Source of the DNA: Rubrivirga marina
GTDB lineage: Bacteria > Bacteroidota > Rhodothermia > Rhodothermales > Rubricoccaceae
Length of the DNA stretch: 64,000 nt
Assembly: GCF_002283365.1 (NCBI RefSeq)
Contig: NZ_MQWD01000001.1
Location: 1,038,724 to 1,102,723 of the forward strand
Reading direction: 5' to 3'
In this document: piece by piece, positions 43,081-50,444 of the stretch
Layout: each line of letters opens with the position of its first letter
How positions within the stretch are numbered: position 1 is the first letter of the stretch
Made by a program: the position numbers and the translations under genes
Notes under the pieces: generated by a model
The model's input: only the letters and a program-made list of their open reading frames with translations
Told to the model about the DNA's origin: nothing
Databases searched by the model: none

Positions 43081-43662
43081 ATGGACCTCGTCTACGCACG
43101 TCACGCGCCGTCTCCCCACGCCGGCGTCCTCGGACCCATCCAGGAGGTCGAGCGGGCGTTCCAGCTCTCCCGCGGCGTCCCGCGCCTCGAGGGCTGGCCG
43201 TCCGACGCGCACTTCGAGATGGACGACGAGTTCGGCATCCGGCTCGACGACGTCATGAAGTGCCTCGGGTCGCTCCTCGTCGTCTCCGACACCCTCCGTC
43301 AGTTCCTCGAGGCGGAGGAGGTCCCCGACACCGAGATGCTCCCGGTGACCCTCATCGACCTGAAGGGGCGGCCGGTCGAGGCGCCCTACTACGTGGTCCA
43401 CTCGACGCACCTCCCCGCCGCCCTGGACGCGGAGGGCTCGGGCGCCCGGTTCAACAAGATCAAGCCCGACCTCGTCCGGTCCGTCGAGCGCCTCGTGCTC
43501 CGCCCCGAGGCCGTGCCGTCCGACCGGCCGCTCTTTCGGTTGCACGAGTACCCGAAGCCGGTCCTGTTCGAGGCCGGGCTGGCAGAGCGGATCGAGGCCG
43601 AGGGGTTCACCGGCATCGCGTTCGTCCCCATCGCCGACTTCGACCGCTACTCCCTCCTCTGA
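43081..43662 (+). CDS. Imm11-like immunity protein
   Basis: A 193-residue protein resembling the Imm11 (MXAN_0049-type, DUF1629) family. The diagnostic half is C-terminal: F-N-K-I-K-P-D-L-V at about 122-130, L-V-L-R-P-E-A-V-P, L-F-R-L-H-E-Y, L-F-E-A-G-L-A-E-R-I and G-F-T-G-I-A-F-V-P near the end. The N-terminal half is variable, as usual. It lies 9 bp after the nuclease gene, so it most likely protects against it by binding. Stop and next start overlap (TGATG). Confidence 0.82.
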   Translation: MDLVYARHAPSPHAGVLGPIQEVERAFQLSRGVPRLEGWPSDAHFEMDDEFGIRLDDVMKCLGSLLVVSDTLRQFLEAEEVPDTEMLPVTLIDLKGRPVEAPYYVVHSTHLPAALDAEGSGARFNKIKPDLVRSVERLVLRPEAVPSDRPLFRLHEYPKPVLFEAGLAERIEAEGFTGIAFVPIADFDRYSLL

Positions 43663-44444
43663 TGCCCTCCGCGCCGCTCCCCGTGGCCGTCGAGCGGGAG
43701 ACCCGCTACGCCAACGTCCTCATCCGGGCGGCCAACGAGGCCGGCCGCGACGAGGTGGGCGGGGCCGTCTACAACGAGCTCAGCGAGCGGTACCGGAACA
43801 TCGGCGTCTCGTTCCTGCTCCTCGACGCCGACCTCGACGCGTTCGCGCACTGCCTCATCGACAGCGGAATCACGCGGCGGACGCTCCTGCGGCGCGGGCT
43901 CCCGGACGAGCCCGAGCACGCCTTCCGCGCCAGCTTCGTCGACCCGGTCCACGACGCGCTTGCCGTCGGCCAGCTCGGGCTGGCGGCCGAGATCGGGCGG
44001 CTCTCGCCCGCGACGTGGTACGAGGACTTCGAGTACGAGGAGGACTTCGTCTACGCCCACCTCCTGTTCGGCCTGGCCCAGGGGGCCGACCCGGCGCCGC
44101 TCACGGCGCTCGTGGATCGGCACGAGGTGGCCCTCCGCGGCGTCGACGACCCGCGGAACGCCGTCTGCCGCGCGCTCATCGCCCGGGACGAGGTCGCGTT
44201 CTTGGAGTCTTTCGAGGCGTTCGTCGAGGCTGAGGCCGCGCGGATCGCAGAGGCGCGCGTCGCGTCGTACGAGTTCTACGACTTCCAAGAGGTCTCTGTT
44301 GAGGGCCTCGCGCTGCTCAAGCTGGCCGAGCTCGCCGGGCTCCCGACCGAGCGCGAGTACCGGCACTGCCCCGCGTGGGCACGACTCGAGGATTACGCCC
44401 CGTACGTGCCCCAGTCGTTCCCCGAGATCGCCCTCGATGCCTGA
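43662..44444 (+). CDS. Imm49-like immunity protein
   Basis: A 260-residue helical protein resembling Imm49. Family-like features are the early F-L-L-L-D-A-D-L-D-A-F helix region, a run of paired helices, and the C-terminal L-A-G-L-P-T-E-R-E-Y-R-H-C-P-A-W-A-R-L. Imm49 proteins are encoded next to polymorphic toxins, often nucleases. Only one toxin is present here, so this may protect against an additional or lost toxin, or add to Imm11. Its start shares a base with the Imm11 stop, and its end overlaps the HEAT gene. Confidence 0.72.
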   Translation: MPSAPLPVAVERETRYANVLIRAANEAGRDEVGGAVYNELSERYRNIGVSFLLLDADLDAFAHCLIDSGITRRTLLRRGLPDEPEHAFRASFVDPVHDALAVGQLGLAAEIGRLSPATWYEDFEYEEDFVYAHLLFGLAQGADPAPLTALVDRHEVALRGVDDPRNAVCRALIARDEVAFLESFEAFVEAEAARIAEARVASYEFYDFQEVSVEGLALLKLAELAGLPTEREYRHCPAWARLEDYAPYVPQSFPEIALDA

Positions 44445-45831
44445 GCGCCGCCCCGGTTCCGAGGTCCCCCTCCCGCCCGTGCTCCAGTCGGGCCCGTCGC
44501 TCCGTGGCTTCCGGATCGGGCTCTACCTCGAGCACCTTGAGGAGGCCGCGTCGCTCTGGGAGCAGCGGCCGGCGGACCGCGAGAACCCGGAGCTCGCGTG
44601 GCACGACCTCGGCGACGACCAGGCCCGCCTCGAGGCCCACCTCGACGCGCTCGTGCTCGGCGCCGACTTGGCCCTCGCCGTGTGCCGCCAACAGGCGCTG
44701 GAGGGCGACGCCGGCGAGCTCCACGCCGCCCTCCGTGTGTTCTGCCGCCAGGGCCGGAGCGACCTCGTCGGCGTGGCGATGGAGGGGGTCGACCCCGAAG
44801 ACGAGGAGGCGCTCGATGCGATGTCGGACGCCCTCGTGGCCGAGTTGCCGAGCGAGTGGGAGGCCGGCGCCCTCCGCGCCGACCGGCTCGGCGACCCGCG
44901 CCGCCTTCGTCTCGCGGCCGACCTCGTCGCCCACCGCCAGTTGCCCGGCCGCGACACGCTCCTCGACGCCCTCCCGGAGGCGCCGCCGTCGCTCCGCGCC
45001 CGAATCGTCCGCGCCCTCGGGCGGACGGCCGACGGCATCGTCGAGGGCACGGTCCGCTCGCTCCTTGATGACGAGGACCCGGCGGTCCGTCTCGAGGCGG
45101 CCGTGGCGCTCCTGCGGAGCGGGGCCCCCGAGGCGCCCGCGGCCGTCCTCCGCGAGGCCCGCACCGACCCCGCGCTCGTCCCCGCACTCGCACTCGCCGG
45201 GCACGGCGGCGTCGTGCCGTGGCTCCACCAGGTGCTCGCCCACCCACCGAGCGCGGCCATCGCCGCCGACACGCTCGGGCTCCTGGGCGACCCGCGCTCC
45301 GTCCCGCCCCTCATCGACGCGCTCGCGACGGACGCCGCCGCGGAGGCCGCCCGCGCGCTCGACATGATCACGGGCGCCGGCCTCACCGATGAGGAGTTCG
45401 TCGAGGACGTGCCGGACGACGACGAGTTGTTCGAGGACGAGAAGGAGCGCGTCGCACGCGGCGAGCCGCTGGTGCCGCCCGACCAACCGCCGCGCGGGAC
45501 GACGATCGTGCTGCCAAGCACGGACGCCGAGCGCTGGCGGGCGTGGTGGGACGAGCACGCCGACCGCTTCGCTGAGGCCGACCGGTTCCGCCTCGGTCGG
45601 CCCGCGGGCCCGGAGGCGCAGGTCGCGTCGCTCGCGGCCCCGTTCGTGCCGCACCGGCTCCGGCGGTGGATCGCCGACGAACTGGCGGTCCGCTACCGGA
45701 TGGCGGTCCCGTTCGACGCGGGGTGGGAGGTCGGGCGCCAGCGGGCGGCCCTCGAGGCGATGGCCGGGTGGGCGGAGAGCGCGAAGGCGGTGCCCGGCCG
45801 CTGGTACGTCGCCGGGCACTACGCGAGCTAG
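44437..45831 (+). CDS. HEAT-repeat protein of T6SS loci (TIGR02270-like)
   Basis: A 464-residue protein. Residues about 140-310 contain HEAT-type helical repeats (L-R-A-R-I-V-R-A-L-G-R-T, D-P-A-V-R-L-E-A-A-V-A-L-L-R-S-G, D-P-R-S-V-P-P-L-I-D-A-L). A strongly acidic linker (E-E-F-V-E-D-V-P-D-D-D-E-L-F-E-D-E-K-E) and a C-terminal domain with W-Y-V-A-G-H-Y follow. It resembles the TIGR02270 group found in T6SS loci; the role is unknown, perhaps scaffolding. Its ATG lies eight bases before the end of the Imm49-like gene. A 101-bp GC-rich hairpin spacer follows. Confidence 0.75.
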   Translation: MPERRPGSEVPLPPVLQSGPSLRGFRIGLYLEHLEEAASLWEQRPADRENPELAWHDLGDDQARLEAHLDALVLGADLALAVCRQQALEGDAGELHAALRVFCRQGRSDLVGVAMEGVDPEDEEALDAMSDALVAELPSEWEAGALRADRLGDPRRLRLAADLVAHRQLPGRDTLLDALPEAPPSLRARIVRALGRTADGIVEGTVRSLLDDEDPAVRLEAAVALLRSGAPEAPAAVLREARTDPALVPALALAGHGGVVPWLHQVLAHPPSAAIAADTLGLLGDPRSVPPLIDALATDAAAEAARALDMITGAGLTDEEFVEDVPDDDELFEDEKERVARGEPLVPPDQPPRGTTIVLPSTDAERWRAWWDEHADRFAEADRFRLGRPAGPEAQVASLAAPFVPHRLRRWIADELAVRYRMAVPFDAGWEVGRQRAALEAMAGWAESAKAVPGRWYVAGHYAS

Positions 45832-45932
45832 GCCGCCCGGCCGGTTCGGGATGACCGAGGGGGCGCACGTTTCCAGTGTATAGGGGCAGTCGGCCGCCCC
45901 ACGCCCGGGGCGGCTCCGGTCCCCGTTGCGCC

Positions 45933-47747
45933 ATGCCCGAGTCCCCGTCCGTCGGCTTCCAGATCACGTCCGACCCGGACCTCACGACGGCCGAGGCGCC
46001 GACGGCCGGCGCGGCCGTCCGCGAGCGCGGCGGGGCCTACCGCCTCGTGCTCGTCGCCGACCTCGATCCGCAGGCGCCGGTGCCCGACTGGGAGGCCGGC
46101 GACCGCGTCTGGGACGTCGACGCGAACACGTTCGCCGACCGGATGAAGGCGCACGGTCCCACGCTGAGGGTCTCGGTGCCCGGCCTCGACGGCGAGCGCA
46201 CCGAGCTCGAGTGGACGGCCGCCGCGCTCGACGCGTTCACGCCGGCCGGCATCGCCGAGCGCGTGCCGGCGCTCCGGGCCGCCGCCGCCGCGCAGGCCGC
46301 CCTCGCGGACGCGCCCGGCGGCTCGCTGGACGACCTCCGCACCAAGCTTCGAGCGACCGGCGTCGCCGGGGCCGACGCGCTCGCCGCGGCCGTCGCCGCC
46401 GGCCCGTCCGCTGGGTTGGCCTCCCGCCCGAGCGACGACGACGGCAGCCTCGATAACCTCCTCGGCCTGGTCGCCCTCGACGGCGACGACACGTCGGCGC
46501 CGCCCAAGAACTCCGCGCTCGGCGCCCTTGTGGACGCCGCATCGGAGCCGGCGGGAGGCGTCGACCGTGCGGCCGCGCAGCGCGCCTCGGACAACCTCGC
46601 CAGCCGCCTCCGCCAGACGCTGGCGGCCGTCGTCGAGCACCCGGACGTCCGCCGCGCCGAGGCCGCGTGGCGCGGGCTCCGGATGCTCGTGAAGCGGATG
46701 GCATTCCGCGACGGCGCGCGGCTGTCGGTGCTGGCCGCGCCCAAGGGCGCGCTCGCCGAGGCCGTCCACTTCCAGGTCCTCCTGCCCGAGTACGAGCACG
46801 GCTCCGAACGAACGCCGCTCGCCGCCGTCCTCCTCGACCACGCCGTCGAGGCGACCTCGGCCGACCTCGCCGCGCTGGGCGACCTCGCCGCGTCGGGCGC
46901 CAGTCTCCAGGTGCCGGTCGTCGTGAGCGCCGCGCCGGCCTTCTTCGGGCTCGACGCGCCGACCGATTTCTCGAAGCTCCCCCCGGCCACGGCCCTCCTC
47001 CAGCAGCCCGAGTACGCTGCGTTTCGGTCGCTTCGCACGCGGCCCGACGCGGCGTTCCTGTCGCTCGCCGTCCCGCCCTTCCTCATTCGCCATGCCTACG
47101 GGGACGACCATCCCGACAAGGTCCACGGCGTTGCGGGCGGCGAGCGGCTGTGGGGCGGGGGCGCGCTCCTCGTCGGGCTGGCGATGGCCGAGGCCCACAA
47201 GTCGCGCGGCTGGCCGACCGCGGCGGCAGGGCAGGCCGTCGGCGACCTGCCGGTCCGGGCCACGCGGATGGGCGCGATGCCGCTCGCAGCGACGTTCGGC
47301 GACAGCGTGCTGAACGACCTCGCGCGAGCCGGCGTCCTGGGGTTCTCGGGCCCCCTCCGCACCGACCGCGCCGTGATGGGCCCGCCCGCCTCGGCAGCCG
47401 TCGCGGGTGACTCGGAGAGCGCGGCCCAGACCAGCTTCTCGGCGGCCGTCATGACGGCGCTCGCCTCGCACCGGGCGCTCGTGATCGGCCCGGCGTGCGC
47501 CGGCCTGGAGCCCGACGCGGCACTCCAAGAGATCGACCGCCGCTTCCGCGCTTTCCTCCGCGGCGACGGCGGTCCCGTGGACGGCGACGCGGTGACGGTC
47601 CAGTACCTCGACGAGCACGACACGGAGACCTCCCGGACGTACGGCGTTCGCCTCCGGCCGCCGCGGGAAGTCCTGCCGCACCCGGTCGGGATCGTGTTTG
47701 GGGTCGAGGTGCCAACGACGCCAGCGGAGCCCGCGGATGCCGCCTGA
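45933..47747 (+). CDS. TssB-TssC fusion, sheath paralogue
   Basis: A 604-residue protein in which a TssB-like region is joined to a TssC-like region. Residues 40-140 hold the TssB pattern (W-D-V-D-A-N-T-F-A-D-R-M, L-D-A-F-T-P-A-G-I-A-E-R-V-P-A-L-R). After an Ala/Asp-rich linker (about 145-205), TssC blocks appear: R-R-A-E-A-A-W-R-G-L-R-M-L-V-K-R at about 246-261, F-F-G-L-D-A-P at about 332, and F-L-I-R-H-A-Y-G-D-D at about 383. It is more divergent and Ala-rich than the canonical pair at the operon start. It may cap or nucleate the sheath, or compete with it. Confidence 0.82.
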   Translation: MPESPSVGFQITSDPDLTTAEAPTAGAAVRERGGAYRLVLVADLDPQAPVPDWEAGDRVWDVDANTFADRMKAHGPTLRVSVPGLDGERTELEWTAAALDAFTPAGIAERVPALRAAAAAQAALADAPGGSLDDLRTKLRATGVAGADALAAAVAAGPSAGLASRPSDDDGSLDNLLGLVALDGDDTSAPPKNSALGALVDAASEPAGGVDRAAAQRASDNLASRLRQTLAAVVEHPDVRRAEAAWRGLRMLVKRMAFRDGARLSVLAAPKGALAEAVHFQVLLPEYEHGSERTPLAAVLLDHAVEATSADLAALGDLAASGASLQVPVVVSAAPAFFGLDAPTDFSKLPPATALLQQPEYAAFRSLRTRPDAAFLSLAVPPFLIRHAYGDDHPDKVHGVAGGERLWGGGALLVGLAMAEAHKSRGWPTAAAGQAVGDLPVRATRMGAMPLAATFGDSVLNDLARAGVLGFSGPLRTDRAVMGPPASAAVAGDSESAAQTSFSAAVMTALASHRALVIGPACAGLEPDAALQEIDRRFRAFLRGDGGPVDGDAVTVQYLDEHDTETSRTYGVRLRPPREVLPHPVGIVFGVEVPTTPAEPADAA

Positions 47748-49521
47748 GCCCCCCGGACCGTCGGTCGCGCCGCCGCCCCTCCGCGTCGAAGCGGAGGGGG
47801 AGGCGTGGACGTTCGACCGGCCCTTCACGGTCGGCCGGGAGGACTGCGACGTGACGCTCGACGAGGCCCGTGTGAGCCGGCGCCACCTCGAAGTCACGCC
47901 CGCCGACGCCGGCTGGTGGGTCGTCGACCTCGGCAGCGCCAACGGTACGCTGGTCGATGGCGAGCGCGTCGAACGCGTGTGGGTTGACGGCCCCCAGGCG
48001 GTGCAGGTGGGGGAGGGCGGCCCCGTCCTCCGGTTCGCGCTGGCGGCCGGCGCCGGGCCCGCCCGCCTCGGCGCCGCTCCGCCCGAGGCAGACCCGGCCG
48101 GGGTGCCCGACCCTTTCCGCCCCGACGAGGTCGAGTTCGGCGATCCGGCCCCCGAGCCGGCCGAGCGCCCTGATCTCTCGGACGCGGCTCCGGCCTCCAC
48201 CGAGGCGGAGGCCCCAGGCCCGCCCCCTCCCGGTGGCCGGCGCGAGCCGTCGGCGGGCGGCGACGGCGAACTGTCCTACGACGCCGTCGTCGACCGCTAC
48301 TTCGGTGGCGGCGAGGACGATGAGAACGTCGGCGAGCGGACGCGCTTTATCCGTCGGGCCTACGAGGACCTCCAGCAGGCCCAGCAGGAGGTCCAGAAGA
48401 AGGAGCGGTCGAAGTACCGGACGCTCATCCTCGCCGCGCTCGGCGTGAGCGTGATCGCGATCAGCTACGCCGGTTACCTCCAGTACCGCGCCGTGCAGTA
48501 CCGCGCGCAGGCGCAGGAGCTGTTCTACGAGCTCAAGACCTATGAGATCGACGTGGCCGAGCAGGTGGCGTCCCTGGAGCGGCAGATCGAGGACAACCCA
48601 GGGGCCGCCGACAGCCTCTCCGTCGACCTTGAGCGCGCCCGTGCGGCCCGCCAGCGGACGGCCGCCCGCTACGACCAGTTCGTCCGCGCGCTCGGCGTCT
48701 ACGACGGGCTGTCGTCGGAGGAGGAGGCCATCTACCGCGTCGCGCGCAACTTTGGCGAGAGCGAGATCGCGATCCCGGACGCGTTCGTCGACGAGGTCAA
48801 GGTGTACGTCGCGAAGTGGCGGCGGAGCGGGCGGTTCCAGCAGGCGGTCCGCCACGCGCAGGTCAACGGGTTCGATGTCCTCGCCGTCAACGCGCTGCGC
48901 CGCAACGGGATGCCGACGGAGTTCTTCTACCTCGCCCTCCAGGAGAGCAACTTCGACACGCGCGCGGTCGGGCCGCCGACGCGCTACGGCCACGCGAAGG
49001 GCGCCTGGCAGTTCATCCCCGAGACCGGCCAGCGCTACGGGCTCGAGCCGGGCCCGCTCGTGGCGACGAGCCAGTACGACCCGCTCGACGAGCGCCACGA
49101 CTTCGGGCAGGCCGCCGACGCCGCCGGGCGGTACCTCCACGACATCTACACCCACCTCGCGCAGGCCAGCGGGCTCCTCGTCTGCGCGAGCTACAACTGG
49201 GGCGAGGGCCGGATCAAGAACCACATGCGTGGGATCGCCAACGACCCCCAGCACCGGACCTACTGGCGGTTCCTCACGGAGTACCGGAGCCGGATGCCGG
49301 CCGAGACGAAGGACTACGTCATGAACATCTTCGCCGCGGCCGTGATCGGGCAGAACCCGCGGATGTTCGGGATCGACATGGACCCACCCGTGCAGGTCGC
49401 CCTGGCCGGCGGGCGCGGCGGCATCCGCACCGAGGCGGAGCCGGCCTCCGGGCGGGCCGCCCGCCTCGGCACCCGCGCCGTCGACCGCGAACGCGCCGAG
49501 ACGGAGCCCGCCGCCGACTAG
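47737..49521 (+). CDS. FHA - transmembrane - lytic transglycosylase fusion
   Basis: A 594-residue inner-membrane protein. An FHA domain (about 15-100) has G-R-E at 33-35, S-R-R-H at 47-50 and N-G at 69-70, the phosphothreonine-binding set. A disordered Pro/Ala-rich linker follows. One membrane helix spans about 229-250 (T-L-I-L-A-A-L-G-V-S-V-I), then a periplasmic coiled coil (about 255-320). The C-terminal SLT domain (about 385-540) has the catalytic Glu in L-Q-E-S-N-F (about 403), G-A-W-Q-F-I-P-E-T-G and A-S-Y-N-W-G-E-G. The gene overlaps the TssBC fusion and precedes a PP2C phosphatase and a kinase. It probably opens peptidoglycan for the apparatus under phospho-control. Confidence 0.88.
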   Translation: MPPEPPGPSVAPPPLRVEAEGEAWTFDRPFTVGREDCDVTLDEARVSRRHLEVTPADAGWWVVDLGSANGTLVDGERVERVWVDGPQAVQVGEGGPVLRFALAAGAGPARLGAAPPEADPAGVPDPFRPDEVEFGDPAPEPAERPDLSDAAPASTEAEAPGPPPPGGRREPSAGGDGELSYDAVVDRYFGGGEDDENVGERTRFIRRAYEDLQQAQQEVQKKERSKYRTLILAALGVSVIAISYAGYLQYRAVQYRAQAQELFYELKTYEIDVAEQVASLERQIEDNPGAADSLSVDLERARAARQRTAARYDQFVRALGVYDGLSSEEEAIYRVARNFGESEIAIPDAFVDEVKVYVAKWRRSGRFQQAVRHAQVNGFDVLAVNALRRNGMPTEFFYLALQESNFDTRAVGPPTRYGHAKGAWQFIPETGQRYGLEPGPLVATSQYDPLDERHDFGQAADAAGRYLHDIYTHLAQASGLLVCASYNWGEGRIKNHMRGIANDPQHRTYWRFLTEYRSRMPAETKDYVMNIFAAAVIGQNPRMFGIDMDPPVQVALAGGRGGIRTEAEPASGRAARLGTRAVDRERAETEPAAD

Positions 49522-49556
49522 ACGACGCCGACTCGCCCACCCACGCTCCCAGCGCC

Positions 49557-50366
49557 GTGGACCCCAGCCCTCGCCCCTCGACCGTCCCGCCCGTCGCCGC
49601 CCAGACGCTCCGCCTCGCCGCGGGGGCACGGACCGATGTGGGCGCCGTCCGGAGCGAGAACCAGGACGCCTTCGGCGTGCTCCCCGCCCTCGCCATCGCC
49701 TCGGGCGACGTGCCCGGCCGCGTCGTGCCCCAGCCGGCCGTGTTCGCCGTGGCCGACGGGATGGGCGGCCACGAGGCCGGCGCCGAGGCGAGCAACGTGG
49801 CCGTCGACGCCATGATGGGGGCCTTCGGGCCCGATTTCCGGACCCAGTCCGACCGGCTCGCGCTCATGCGTGCGGCCATCACGGTGGCCAACGAGGCCGT
49901 CTGGGCCCGCGCCAACGCCGGCTCGTACCGCCGCCAGATGGGGACGACGTGCACGCTCCTCCTCATCGCCGACGGCCAGGCCTACCTCGGCCACGTCGGC
50001 GACAGTCGGGCCTACCGCGTCCGCGGCGAGCGGATCGTCCAGATGACGACGGACCATACGATCGGCGAGGCGGCCCGCCACGACCCGGCCCTCGCCGAGA
50101 TCGCGCGGACGCGGGCCCACCACCTCACGCGCGCCATCGGCATCCGCGAGGACGTCGAGGTCGACGCGATCCAGGCCGGGGCCATCCAGCCCGGCGATCG
50201 GTTCGTCCTCTGCTCCGACGGCCTCGCGCCGGTCGGGCCCGACGAGCTCGTCCGGACGGTCCTCGCCTACACGCCCCAGGACGCGGCCGACTGGCTCGTG
50301 ACGCGGGCCAGCACGCTCGGCAGCCGCGACAACGCGACGGCCGTCGTCGTCCAAGTCGCGCCATGA
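49557..50366 (+). CDS. PP2C-type Ser/Thr protein phosphatase (PppA-like)
   Basis: A 269-residue cytoplasmic phosphatase starting at GTG 49557. PP2C motifs are complete: R-S-E-N-Q-D-A-F at about residue 31, A-D-G-M-G-G-H-E at about 64-71, G-D-S-R-A-Y at about 148, C-S-D-G near 220, and S-R-D-N-A-T-A-V near the end. The metal-binding Asp residues are all present. It sits between the FHA fusion and the kinase and so fits the PppA role of the threonine phosphorylation pathway that controls many T6SSs, removing phosphates that PpkA-type kinases add. Confidence 0.93.
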   Translation: MDPSPRPSTVPPVAAQTLRLAAGARTDVGAVRSENQDAFGVLPALAIASGDVPGRVVPQPAVFAVADGMGGHEAGAEASNVAVDAMMGAFGPDFRTQSDRLALMRAAITVANEAVWARANAGSYRRQMGTTCTLLLIADGQAYLGHVGDSRAYRVRGERIVQMTTDHTIGEAARHDPALAEIARTRAHHLTRAIGIREDVEVDAIQAGAIQPGDRFVLCSDGLAPVGPDELVRTVLAYTPQDAADWLVTRASTLGSRDNATAVVVQVAP

Positions 50367-50396
50367 CCTCCGCCCTGCGACCGCATCCGACTCCGC

Positions 50397-50414
50397 CCGC
50401 CTCGGCGCCGAGGC
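50397..50414. repeat. Palindrome copy, partial
   Basis: CCGCCTCGGCGCCGAGGC, 18 of the 20 bases, in the 78-bp gap between the phosphatase and the kinase genes. As both genes run the same way, it may separate their expression within the operon. Confidence 0.6.
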
Positions 50415-50444
50415 CCATGGAGTCGACGCCTTTCCCCCCGCCCC

